DNA of 64,000 nucleotides from positions 62,001 through 126,000 of the forward strand of contig JBEEGH010000028.1 in the NCBI GenBank assembly GCA_041166745.1. Direction: 5' to 3'. The stretch's first letter is position 1. Every line of letters begins with the position of its first letter. Positions 16,284 through 24,246 of this stretch are shown here, piece by piece. The notes beneath the pieces are model-generated. The model worked only from the letters and a program-made list of their open reading frames with translations. It was not told the DNA's origin and did not search any database. This stretch comes from DASUCS01 sp041166745 (GTDB lineage: Bacteria; Actinomycetota; Acidimicrobiia; Acidimicrobiales; JACDCH01). A program made the position numbers and the translations under genes.

Positions 16284-17533
16284 TGGCGCGTACGCTCGCT
16301 GACTTGCCGACGCTCGCCGTTCTGAGTCCGGCCGAAGTGAACGTTCGGATCCTCGTCGCCCTCGCGGTGGTGTTGGCTACCTCGCGGTTCCTCGGCTGGG
16401 TCGTCTCGAAACTCCACCAGCCGCGCGTGCACGGCGAGATCCTCGCCGGGCTCCTACTCGGCCCGAGCCTGCTCGGCGTGATCTGGTCACAAGCCCTCGA
16501 CTACCTGTTTCCGCTCGATGTGGTCCGGGGACTCAAGGTCCTGGCCCAGATCGGGCTGGTGCTGTTCATGTTCCTGATCGGCCTCGAACTCGATCTCGAC
16601 AAACTGCGCGGGCACGGCCGCAAAGCCGTGGTGATCAGCCAGGTGTCGATCATCACGCCGCTCGCGCTCGGCTCGCTGCTCGCCGTGTGGCTGTACCCGA
16701 GGTTCGGCGAGCACGTCGATCGGCTCGGGTTCACACTGTTCATCGGCGCGGCGATGTCCATCACCGCGTTCCCTGTGCTCGCTCGAGTGTTGGAGGAGAC
16801 CGGGCTGACGAACACGCGCATCGGCGTCATCGCCATCACGTGCGCGGCCGTCGACGACGTCACCGCGTGGTGTGTGCTCGCGGGCGTGGTGGCGATCATC
16901 GAGTCGTCGGGTGCCGGAGAAGCCGTGCAGACGATCGCCCTCGCCATCGCGTTCGTGATCGCGATGCTGGCGGTGGCCAGGCCGCTGCTCTGGCGCCTCT
17001 CCACGGTTCCGGTCTGGCTCGCCCTCTGCCTCGCCCTACTCGGCGCGTGGGTCACCGAACAGATCGGGATCCACGCCATTTTCGGCGCATTCATGGCCGG
17101 TGCGGTGATGCCTCGCCGTCCGGAGATCCAGCAAGGGATCCGTGACCAGTTGCACCACACCACCGTCACGTTCCTCCTTCCGGTGTTCTTCGTGGTGGTG
17201 GGACTCTCGACGCGGATCGACATGCTGGATTCGGCCTACCTGTGGGGCATCACCGCCTTGGTGGTGGCCACCGCCATCGCTGGCAAGCTCGGCGGATCGA
17301 TGGTCGCGGCGAGGCTCATGAAGGAGACCTGGCGCGACGCTGCGACCATCGGCGTTCTCCTGAACACCCGAGGACTCACCGAACTCGTGATCCTCACCGT
17401 CGGCCTCGAGCTCGGCGTCATCACCACCACGTTGTTCACGATCATGGTGTTGATGGCACTCATCACCACGCTGATGGCGACACCGGTGCTGGCTCTGATC
17501 TCGCCCACGCACCACCAGACGACCCCGCGGTAG
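16283..17533 (+). CDS. Cation/proton antiporter, CPA2 (KefB/NapA-like)
   Basis: A 416-residue integral membrane protein with about 12 hydrophobic segments and no soluble regulatory tail. CPA2 landmarks are visible: the GEILAGLLLGPSLLG segment near residue 52, LFMFLIGLELDLDKL near residue 93, and the transport core AAVDDVTAWC near residue 194, where paired Asp residues bind ions. It exchanges Na+ or K+ for H+. It lies between two divergent/convergent halogenase-family genes, with 14 nt to halogenase 1 and 5 nt to the 3' end of halogenase 2. That may be incidental or reflect halide/ion homeostasis in the same pathway. Confidence 0.9.
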   Translation: MARTLADLPTLAVLSPAEVNVRILVALAVVLATSRFLGWVVSKLHQPRVHGEILAGLLLGPSLLGVIWSQALDYLFPLDVVRGLKVLAQIGLVLFMFLIGLELDLDKLRGHGRKAVVISQVSIITPLALGSLLAVWLYPRFGEHVDRLGFTLFIGAAMSITAFPVLARVLEETGLTNTRIGVIAITCAAVDDVTAWCVLAGVVAIIESSGAGEAVQTIALAIAFVIAMLAVARPLLWRLSTVPVWLALCLALLGAWVTEQIGIHAIFGAFMAGAVMPRRPEIQQGIRDQLHHTTVTFLLPVFFVVVGLSTRIDMLDSAYLWGITALVVATAIAGKLGGSMVAARLMKETWRDAATIGVLLNTRGLTELVILTVGLELGVITTTLFTIMVLMALITTLMATPVLALISPTHHQTTPR

Positions 17534-17538
17534 CTACC

Positions 17539-18930
17539 TCAACTGTTGTCGCGGATCCACCGCTCGGTGGTCTCGACCGAATCGAGCTCGGCGTTCCACA
17601 GCCGGGCGCGTTCGGGGCGGAACCGGGAGCCGATCGGCACCGAGAAGAGGTCTGGGTCGTCGTAGGCACGCTCGCGCTTGAGCACCTTGCGAAAGGCAAC
17701 CATGGCCTCGTCGCGCCCCTTGTTGGGCATGCCTTCGTAGATCCGTCCGGAGAACACATCGATCATCGGCTCGCGGTAGCGCTTGTGGACCATGTAGCCG
17801 AACGCGAGCGGGTTCTCCCAGAACATGTCGATCATGTCCTCGAGGACGTCGATTCCTTTCTCAGCTCTCACCATGTGATCGTGGAAGAGCTGCGCGCCAT
17901 CACGGGCACCCGCCTCGAGATACGCGACCGTCGTCTCGGTTGCCATCGCGGACTCCTGCAGCGCGACGTACAGACCAAACGAGAAGATGGGATCGACGAA
18001 CCGGTGAGCATCACCGACACAGAGAAAGCCCGGTCCGCCGAATCCGCTGACCTGGAACGAGTAGTTCGGGATGACGTGGACGTCCTCGACCAGCTCGACA
18101 TCCATCGTTCGCTCCGCGAGCCCGGGGTTCAGCTCACGGAGCTCGCGCACGTAGAAGTCGCGCTTTGATTCCTTCTTGCCACGGAAGTACGCGGCGGGAA
18201 CGACGATGCCGACGCTCTGCACCTCGTCATCGATCGGGATGGCCCAGGACCAGTGGTATTTGCGGGTGTAGAAGATGTGCGTGTTCGTGGCGCGGCAGTC
18301 CGCGCGATCCGTCTCCTCATCCCGGACGAACCCCTTGACGTGGGAGAAGATCGCAATCTGCTTGTCGTACGAGCCCAAGTACTTCGCGCCTGTCGCCTTG
18401 CGGTTCGCGAGAAACGTGGCCTGCCCGCTGCAATCCAGGGTGATCTTCGCGTTCACGCGGACGGTCGACCCACCGACCTCGACCTCGGCGCCAGTGACCT
18501 TGCCGTCGTCGTCGACGAGAGGTGTGGTCGCCCGGCCTTCGAGCCGGTCCGCGCCTTTGGCGGTCGCGGCGTCGAGGAGCATCTTGTCAAAATGGGAGCG
18601 CCGGACCTGCCACGTCGGGTTGTACTCGGTGGTGAGATCGGGGTTGCGGCGCATCATCGGCAACCACCAATCGGGATTGCCTCTCACGCCGTGCACGATG
18701 ACGCCGTGCTTCACGGGGTGGCGGTCGCGGATCATCACGTCTTCGAACCCGAGTTCGCGGACCAGCGTGCCGCACTCACCCGTCATGGATTCGCCGATGT
18801 GGAACCGGGGGAACGGCGCACGCTCGACGATCAGGGGCGTGATGCCGCGGTCGAGAAGCCTCAATGCCGAGGCGGATCCAGCGGGTCCGCCGCCGATCAC
18901 GAGCACGTCGGTCTCGATGGATTTCGTCAC
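17539..18930 (-). CDS. Flavin-dependent halogenase family protein 2
   Basis: A 463-residue FAD protein paralogous to the product of 14853-16268. It has VLVIGGGPAGSAS (9-21), FPRFHIGESMTGE (40-52), Lys74 in HPVKHGVIV at the catalytic-lysine position, WSWAIP as the WxWxIP fingerprint, and GDAHRFVDPIFSFG. Start GTG 18930 has GGAGAAATC directly before it; the longer in-frame reading from 19029 adds a sequence foreign to the family. Halogenation is the best call, hydroxylation an alternative. No flavin reductase is seen nearby, so a general cellular reductase would have to supply FADH2. Confidence 0.82.
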   Translation of the reverse strand: MTKSIETDVLVIGGGPAGSASALRLLDRGITPLIVERAPFPRFHIGESMTGECGTLVRELGFEDVMIRDRHPVKHGVIVHGVRGNPDWWLPMMRRNPDLTTEYNPTWQVRRSHFDKMLLDAATAKGADRLEGRATTPLVDDDGKVTGAEVEVGGSTVRVNAKITLDCSGQATFLANRKATGAKYLGSYDKQIAIFSHVKGFVRDEETDRADCRATNTHIFYTRKYHWSWAIPIDDEVQSVGIVVPAAYFRGKKESKRDFYVRELRELNPGLAERTMDVELVEDVHVIPNYSFQVSGFGGPGFLCVGDAHRFVDPIFSFGLYVALQESAMATETTVAYLEAGARDGAQLFHDHMVRAEKGIDVLEDMIDMFWENPLAFGYMVHKRYREPMIDVFSGRIYEGMPNKGRDEAMVAFRKVLKRERAYDDPDLFSVPIGSRFRPERARLWNAELDSVETTERWIRDNS

Positions 18931-19045
18931 GATTTCTCCGGCGTAGGCGTTGCGAGCGGGGAAGCAGCGTACCCGCGGCCAGCAGCACGAAGGCCACGGG
19001 TACGCTCGCTGCGCGCCGGCCCAACCCACCGTCCACCCTCACCAG

Positions 19046-19900
19046 ATGACCGCTCTCCGAAGGCCCTCACGCCGCATCGCCTTGTTCCTCGTGGTCGCCA
19101 CCCTCACGTGGTGTGCCGGCTGCGGCGGCAACTCCGACAACAAACCGCGCGCGACGAACAGCGGTGGCGCGACGAGCAACGGCCAGGGCGCAACTCAGAT
19201 CCCCTCGCAGATCCTGCTCGCCTCGAGCTTCGAGCAGCCCATCTGCGGCACCTACCAGCACCCCGGCCCGGGGTGCGAGTTCGGTTTCGAGGGCGACGAT
19301 CTCAAGACGGGCTCGTTCAACTGCCGGACCGGCCCGAATTGCTTGCAGCTGGGGCGTCTCGCCCAGAAGCACATGGGCGTGATCCGAGTTGTCCCGTTGC
19401 CTGACGGGCACGCCTTCATCGGTGTCGCCCATCGGGTGCCAGAACTCGCTCCCGGGGTGATCCCGGAGGTGCCCGGTTATCTCGAGATCATGCAGATGTC
19501 CCCTACCGACGGTACGACACAGCGTCCCGGGTATCCGGTAGAAGTTCGCCTCCATTCCGACCGTCGTCTCGGGCTTGCCCTCTTCCAAGGGCCCGACGAA
19601 GTGCTGACGGAGCATCCGGTTCCGGTGGACGAGTGGTTCTACACCCTCGTCGAGGTGACGAACGGGGTGAACGCAACGCAACGCCTGTGGGTCTACGGCG
19701 CCGACGACAAGCTCATCGACTCCGTCGAGATCCCCCTGGACACGGCGCAGGAGAACGTGCACGCGGCGCGTATGGCCCAGAAGGTCGGCGGTGTGACCTC
19801 GACGACAAGGCAGTTCTACACGTACGAGGACGACTGGTACATCGCCACGACCAACGGCGGCCCGCTGCACATCGACACCGCCGGTCAGCCGGTCCACTGA
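19046..19900 (+). CDS. Secreted lipoprotein with lectin/polysaccharide-lyase-like fold
   Basis: A 284-residue exported protein. Residues 1-27 form a lipoprotein signal with lipobox WCAGC. A low-complexity Asn/Gly/Thr linker is followed by a beta-rich domain starting LLASSFEQP and ending VTSTTRQFYTYEDDWYIAT, similar in layout to concanavalin-type/heparin-lyase-I-like domains (SFE..., HAFIGVAHRVPELAPGVIPEVPGYLEIMQ). Binding or cleavage of a polysaccharide outside the cell is inferred; catalytic residues are not assigned. TACGCT at 19001 could be its -10 box. It opens the sulfotransferase-rich region, so it may act on the same glycan. Confidence 0.65.
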   Translation: MTALRRPSRRIALFLVVATLTWCAGCGGNSDNKPRATNSGGATSNGQGATQIPSQILLASSFEQPICGTYQHPGPGCEFGFEGDDLKTGSFNCRTGPNCLQLGRLAQKHMGVIRVVPLPDGHAFIGVAHRVPELAPGVIPEVPGYLEIMQMSPTDGTTQRPGYPVEVRLHSDRRLGLALFQGPDEVLTEHPVPVDEWFYTLVEVTNGVNATQRLWVYGADDKLIDSVEIPLDTAQENVHAARMAQKVGGVTSTTRQFYTYEDDWYIATTNGGPLHIDTAGQPVH

Positions 19901-19911
19901 CGCTCGCCGGG

Positions 19912-19917
19912 TACGAT
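19912..19917 (+). promoter_or_regulatory. Probable -10 box of sulfotransferase 1
   Basis: TACGAT, 6 nt before the GTG at 19924, gives the spacing expected when transcription begins at the start codon. It fixes the start of the sulfotransferase gene, which has no ribosome binding site. Confidence 0.55.
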
Positions 19918-19923
19918 CTCGAC

Positions 19924-20778
19924 GTGCCCAGCGGCGCGCCGGGGCTTCGTCGGGCTCGTCGGTTCTGGCGTCAGACGATCAAACGGCCCCTCCGCGAGCG
20001 TTACCTGCACGCGCGCGCCGACGTCGTCCTGGTCTCGTTCCCCAAATGTGGGCGCACCTGGTTGCGGCTCATGATCGGAGAAGCGCTCGACCGTCACTTC
20101 CGCCTCGAAGCCACAGAGCACGACAAGCTGGAGTTGACGCCTCTCGGGGAAAGAGCACGCGGCATCCCGCGGGTCGTGGTCGAGCATGACGTCGAGTGGA
20201 GCGGCAACGCCACCGACGTCGCGCGTCAAGAGAAGAGGAAGTACCGAGGCAAGCGGGTGATCCTCCTCGTCCGCGATCCCCACGACGCGATTGTGTCCCT
20301 GTACTTCCACGTGACGAAGCGTCACGGTCGGCGAGCGCCGTACGAAGGGTCGATGGCGCAATTCCTGCGCGAGGCCTCCGGGTCCTTGGACACGCTCTCG
20401 GCCTATTACAACGCTTGGGCGCGCGATCGCGACGTACCGGCCGCGATGCTGCTTGTCCGGTACGAGGATCTGCACCACGACGCCCCTGCTCAGCTCGCGC
20501 GGTTGCTTGCGTTCCTCGGCGTAGCCGACGTGTCCGTCGACGTGCTCGACTCCGCGGTGGACGCAGCATCGTTCTCACGGATGCGCTCCCTCGAAGAAGC
20601 GGATGCGCTCGGAACAAGACGTCTCCGCGCCAAGCGCGCCGACGACCCCGACTCCTTCAAGACGCGCCGTGGTCAGGTCGGCGGTTACGCCGACTACCTG
20701 AGCACAGCTGACATTGATTGGCTCGAAGCCCGTCTCGAGGGGCTCGACCCTTGGTTCGGCTACGGCGGCAGTCCCTGA
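19924..20778 (+). CDS. Sulfotransferase 1
   Basis: A 284-residue cytosolic-type sulfotransferase. The PAPS 5'-phosphosulfate loop is SFPKCGRTWLR near residues 39-49, and the 3'-phosphate-binding segment is LLVRDPHDAIVSLYFHVTKR near residues 115-134. A catalytic His candidate lies in VVVEHDVEWSG. The C-terminal GYADYLSTADIDWLEARLEGL resembles other carbohydrate or small-molecule sulfotransferases. It would transfer sulfate from PAPS to a hydroxyl acceptor. The GTG start is set by the -10 box 6 nt upstream. First of six sulfotransferase genes in 13 kb. Confidence 0.85.
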   Translation: MPSGAPGLRRARRFWRQTIKRPLRERYLHARADVVLVSFPKCGRTWLRLMIGEALDRHFRLEATEHDKLELTPLGERARGIPRVVVEHDVEWSGNATDVARQEKRKYRGKRVILLVRDPHDAIVSLYFHVTKRHGRRAPYEGSMAQFLREASGSLDTLSAYYNAWARDRDVPAAMLLVRYEDLHHDAPAQLARLLAFLGVADVSVDVLDSAVDAASFSRMRSLEEADALGTRRLRAKRADDPDSFKTRRGQVGGYADYLSTADIDWLEARLEGLDPWFGYGGSP

Positions 20779-20842
20779 GACCGCGCAGTGCTCGGCTACC
20801 GTCTTGCGCTTCGACCCTCATCAGCACGGAGGAAACCGGCGC

Positions 20843-21091
20843 GTGGACCGGATCGCGATGCTACGCACGTTCATCATCGACGAGCTCTCCGCCGATCCCG
20901 CCGACCTCGAGCGGACCGACACCCGCTTGGTCGAGGAGGACGTGATCGACTCGCTCGGGATCTTCTTGCTCGTCGATTTCATCGAGAACCGGTTCTCGGT
21001 CGAGGTCGACCCCGAAGAGATCAGGATCGAGAACTTCGCCACCCTCGCGGCGATCGACGCCTTCGTGGAGCGAACCCTGAAGGCGTCGTGA
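20843..21091 (+). CDS. Acyl/peptidyl carrier protein
   Basis: An 82-residue carrier protein. Ser37 in EEDVIDSLGIFLLVDFIE is the 4'-phosphopantetheine attachment site, and the four-helix pattern is complete through IENFATLAAIDAFV. GTG 20843 is preceded by a GGAGG box; ATG 20858 is an alternative. It leads a run of genes joined by 4-nt overlaps up to 23146. It is free-standing, as in pathways where an amino acid or acyl group is loaded by a separate adenylation enzyme; that enzyme is probably the product of 24243-25808. No phosphopantetheinyl transferase is seen in the window. Confidence 0.9.
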   Translation: MDRIAMLRTFIIDELSADPADLERTDTRLVEEDVIDSLGIFLLVDFIENRFSVEVDPEEIRIENFATLAAIDAFVERTLKAS

Positions 21092-21753
21092 CGGACGCGG
21101 CAGCGGGCGACGGCCCGCGGCTTCGCCTGCTGGCGTTCAGCGGCCCCGGGCTCGATCGAGTGCTCCTCGGCGAACCCCGCGACGGTGAACACGAGAATCT
21201 CGAAACCCTCATCGCTGCGCATGCAGGTGGCGCCGGCCGCGCCGACGTATCCATTGTTCCGACACCGTCCTCCGACCGGCTCGCGGCCGAGCTGGCACGG
21301 TACGACGACCTGGGCGACGTCGACGTCGTGGTGCTCTGGATCGGCAGTGCCCTGACCGAGGCCGACGAGATCGGGCCCGACCTCGGGGACCGATTCTTCG
21401 AACACGTCACCGCCGCCGTCGAGGTCGTGAAGTCTGCTGGCAGCCGCGTGCTTCTGGTGACCGGCTCGACGGTCGTGACGGGCGTTGAGCCGAGCGCGGC
21501 GCGGGCGCTGTCCCTCGCGATCGCTCGTCTCGACCTCGCCTCGATCAGGCTGTCGATCGCTCACGGCCTCTCGCTCATCGATGTCGATCGGACGATCGCT
21601 GAACTCGGAGCCGATGCGCACGTCGAAGGAGTGTTGGCCTACTCCGCAGTGGCCAGTCGCGCGATTCGGCATGAGCTGTTGCGAGTACTCGACGAGTACG
21701 GATTCTTCGACGACCGCTCCCTGCTCGAGCAGGTGGGACAGGCCGCCCGATGA
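21088..21753 (+). CDS. SGNH-hydrolase-like protein of unknown function
   Basis: A 221-residue protein with alternating strands and helices resembling a flavodoxin-like SGNH fold: RLRLLAFSGPGLDRVL at the start, VDVVVLWIGSALTEAD in the middle, and SAGSRVLLVTGSTVV. The canonical GDS Ser block and the late DxxH pair are not clear, so hydrolase activity is uncertain. It overlaps the carrier protein gene as GTGA and the next gene as ATGA. The overlap suggests it works in a complex with, or on substrates of, the carrier protein. Named family not recognised with confidence. Confidence 0.55.
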   Translation: MTDAAAGDGPRLRLLAFSGPGLDRVLLGEPRDGEHENLETLIAAHAGGAGRADVSIVPTPSSDRLAAELARYDDLGDVDVVVLWIGSALTEADEIGPDLGDRFFEHVTAAVEVVKSAGSRVLLVTGSTVVTGVEPSAARALSLAIARLDLASIRLSIAHGLSLIDVDRTIAELGADAHVEGVLAYSAVASRAIRHELLRVLDEYGFFDDRSLLEQVGQAAR

Positions 21754-22181
21754 TCCTGCACCTCGTCGCTCCACCCGTGCCCCTCGCGATCGAGTCGATG
21801 CGCGTGGTGCGGTGGCATGCGAGCGAGGGGAGCGAGACCACCTTCGGTGTACTGGTCGTGGAGCTCGCGACCGCCGTCGGTCGTAAGCGAGGGCGAGGCT
21901 GGCGGCCCACCGCGACCGAACGTCGAGCGGCGGCGAATCCCGACGAGCACCGTGATCCGTCCAAGGGCGAACTCGTGCAAATCACTGCCTCCGAGCGCGC
22001 TTTCCTGCGCCGCATCGTCGCCCAGCCCAGCGATCACGTACGCACCGGAGACCTTCTGGCCGTCTTCACGAGCACACCGGACGAGCAGGTTGGCGACACC
22101 GCACCGGAATCGGCGCTGCAGCTGCGATCGGTCACGGATGTCGTGTCGTGGTGGGCCGAGCCTTCCTGGGGTGAGCCGTGA
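21750..22181 (+). CDS. Atypical lipoyl/biotinyl-fold-like protein
   Basis: A 143-residue protein. The first part, VRWHASEGSETTFGVLVVELAT, resembles the first half of a lipoyl domain, and ERAFLRRIVAQPSDHV and RTGDLLAVFTS resemble the second half. Between them is an insert of about 35 residues rich in Arg and Pro in place of the hairpin that normally presents the modified lysine in DKA or MKM. If the fold is right, the protein is a non-modified lipoyl-like domain. It overlaps both neighbours by 4 nt. I do not recognise a named family; function unknown. Confidence 0.5.
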   Translation: MILHLVAPPVPLAIESMRVVRWHASEGSETTFGVLVVELATAVGRKRGRGWRPTATERRAAANPDEHRDPSKGELVQITASERAFLRRIVAQPSDHVRTGDLLAVFTSTPDEQVGDTAPESALQLRSVTDVVSWWAEPSWGEP

Positions 22182-23146
22182 CGTCGCCGGTGCGCCGGGC
22201 CTACCGGCGGTTGGTGAAGAAGGGCTCGCGGCTCGACCGCCAGATTCGTCAACGGCGCCCATCGCGCAACGAGGAGCGCGTATTCGAGGGATTTCGCATC
22301 ATCGAGAACAGCCGATCTCTGGTGGTCGACCCAGACGAGGGCAGTGCCCCGCCAATCGGCATCTACCTCTACGGAGGCTGCGACCTGCCCAGCCTGTTCG
22401 GACTCGGCCTGCTCGCCGCTCCAACGGCGCGCGGCGGGATCGCGATCTCCGACGGGCGCGGACGCCTGGCGATGTCGCGCGCGGACCTGCTGCTCCAGAC
22501 CCTCGAGGAGCTGCCGGCCGAGGCGGTCGACGAGACCGTGCGGCGCATGGGGCTTCCGCGTGACGACTTCTCCGAGTCGGAGCTGTTCTCCCCCACCTTC
22601 ACCACCGACGTGAAGAAGTACCCCGAGGTGCCCAAGTCGGTCGTCGTGCTCAGCGGCGGCGCGAACGTGATCCGACCGGTCTATCGCCACAAGCAAGCCG
22701 GCTTCCTCGTCGACCCGGGAATCAAGTTTCTCGGCGCGGACGCCCGCATGAGCAGCGAGGATCTCGCTTGGTTCAAGTCCACCTTCGAACCGGCCGGCCG
22801 AATGAAGGTCGAGGATCTCGCCGACCTCATGACTCGGCTCGTCAAAGCGATCAAGAGCCGCACCGGCGCAGAGGTGCTCGTTCTCAACACCTTGACTGTC
22901 GAGCCGGGGAGCAGGGATCACAACTATCAGCTGCGTCGTTTTCCCGAGGGTCAGCGACGCCTCGAGTTTCTCATCGCGATGGCCGAGCTGGCGCCGATGG
23001 CCGGGTTCCATGTGGTCGATGTCGATGCCGTTCTGAAGCGTGTCGGCATCAAGGAGCAGCTCGACTTCGCCCACTTCCCGGCATCGGCGGCGGGCCCGGT
23101 CGCAGAGGAGGCGTACCGGGTGTTGACCGACATCGGTGTCCTATGA
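22178..23146 (+). CDS. SGNH/GDSL-like hydrolase candidate
   Basis: A 322-residue protein. The core IGIYLYGGCDLPSLFGLGLL resembles a GDS-type first block with Gly-Gly-Cys-Asp in place of GDS. Later segments SVVVLSGGANVIRP and GAEVLVLNTLTVEPG fit strands of an SGNH fold, and the end DFAHFPASAAG carries an Asp and His at the spacing of the late catalytic block. Esterase or acyltransferase activity on a carrier-bound or sugar-bound acyl group is inferred. It overlaps the previous gene as GTGA. A 14-nt gap separates it from the acyl-CoA dehydrogenase gene. Confidence 0.55.
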   Translation: MTSPVRRAYRRLVKKGSRLDRQIRQRRPSRNEERVFEGFRIIENSRSLVVDPDEGSAPPIGIYLYGGCDLPSLFGLGLLAAPTARGGIAISDGRGRLAMSRADLLLQTLEELPAEAVDETVRRMGLPRDDFSESELFSPTFTTDVKKYPEVPKSVVVLSGGANVIRPVYRHKQAGFLVDPGIKFLGADARMSSEDLAWFKSTFEPAGRMKVEDLADLMTRLVKAIKSRTGAEVLVLNTLTVEPGSRDHNYQLRRFPEGQRRLEFLIAMAELAPMAGFHVVDVDAVLKRVGIKEQLDFAHFPASAAGPVAEEAYRVLTDIGVL

Positions 23147-23160
23147 CACCCGCGTAACGC

Positions 23161-24246
23161 GTGTCTGGCCTGTTTCTGCGGGACGACGCGCTCACCGACG
23201 TCACCGCCGCGGCGCGTCATGCGGCTGCCCTGCCGTCCAGCGAGTGGTTCTCGCGCGCCACGTGGCAGCACTGCGCGGCGGCTGGTCTCACGGGCCGGCC
23301 GCTCGACGCGCAGTGGGGCGGGCGAGGCGACACCTTGCTCGACACCGCGGCGGCGTTCGCCTCGTTCGGTCGCGCGGGCGCGCCGCCTGGCCTCGTGTTC
23401 GCACTCGGCGCACAGCTCTGGTCCGTCACGATGGTCATCGCCCGGTTCGGGTCGGACGCGCAGCACCATCGCTGGCTGGCACCGTTGTGCACGGGGGAGG
23501 TCACGGGCGCGCATGCGATGACCGAGCCGGGAAGCGGATCTGACGCGTTCTCGTTGGCGACGATCGCTCGAGACGATGGCGAGCACGTCGTACTCGATGG
23601 CGCCAAGACCTTTGTCACCAACGGACCGAGCGGTGACGTCTTCGTCGTGTTCGCAACGGCTGACCGTGCGCTCGGGTGGGCGGGCATCAGCGCGTTCCTG
23701 GTCGAGCGGGACACCCCTGGAATGATGGTCGGACCGGTGCTGGCAACAATGAGCCCCAGTTCCGCGCCACTTGCCGAGGTGGTGCTCGACCAGTGCAAGC
23801 TCCGGGCTGCAGACCGGCTCGGCCGCGCCGGGAGTGGAATGTCGATCTTCACCTACGCCATGGAGCTCGAGCGATCGATGCTCGCCGCCGGCATGGTCGG
23901 CATAACCGAGTGCCGCCTGCGGGCCGTGCTCGGAGGACGGCCGGCGCCCGTCCTGGCCGACGCGGCCGCGGGGTTGTGGTCCCGAAGCCAGACAACCCGT
24001 CTGCTCATCGAGCGGGCGGCGACGCGCCTCGATCAAGGCCGCAAGGCGCCGGTCGAGTCCGCGCTGGCGAAGCTGTCGGCATCCGAGCTGTGGTACGACG
24101 CTGCGCAACTGTCGACCCTCGACGGTGGCGCTCGCAGCATGCTCGCGGGCGGGGCTGACGACCTGGCCGACGCGGTGAGTACCCGGATCTATTCAGGAAC
24201 GTCGCAGATACAGCGCGATGTACTCGGCCGGAAACTCGGTCTGTGA
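23161..24246 (+). CDS. Acyl-CoA dehydrogenase family protein
   Basis: A 361-residue ACAD-fold flavoprotein. The FAD/substrate segment AHAMTEPGSGSDAF and the beta-domain VLDGAKTFVTNGPSGD are standard, and the C-terminal FAD region reads IYSGTSQIQRDVLGRKL (from residue 343). In medium-chain-type enzymes the catalytic Glu falls at the second position of YEGT; here it is Ser345, so either another residue is the base or the activity is altered. Beside a carrier protein and an adenylation enzyme, it may oxidise a carrier-tethered amino acid, as the prolyl-carrier dehydrogenases do. GTG start; its stop overlaps the adenylation gene as GTGA. Confidence 0.88.
   Translation: MSGLFLRDDALTDVTAAARHAAALPSSEWFSRATWQHCAAAGLTGRPLDAQWGGRGDTLLDTAAAFASFGRAGAPPGLVFALGAQLWSVTMVIARFGSDAQHHRWLAPLCTGEVTGAHAMTEPGSGSDAFSLATIARDDGEHVVLDGAKTFVTNGPSGDVFVVFATADRALGWAGISAFLVERDTPGMMVGPVLATMSPSSAPLAEVVLDQCKLRAADRLGRAGSGMSIFTYAMELERSMLAAGMVGITECRLRAVLGGRPAPVLADAAAGLWSRSQTTRLLIERAATRLDQGRKAPVESALAKLSASELWYDAAQLSTLDGGARSMLAGGADDLADAVSTRIYSGTSQIQRDVLGRKLGL

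Noticed and set aside
10737..18930. A pathway linking the haloalkane dehalogenase with the two halogenase genes
   Set aside because: The dehalogenase is in a separate TetR-controlled unit several kb away with unrelated genes between; no direct evidence links them.
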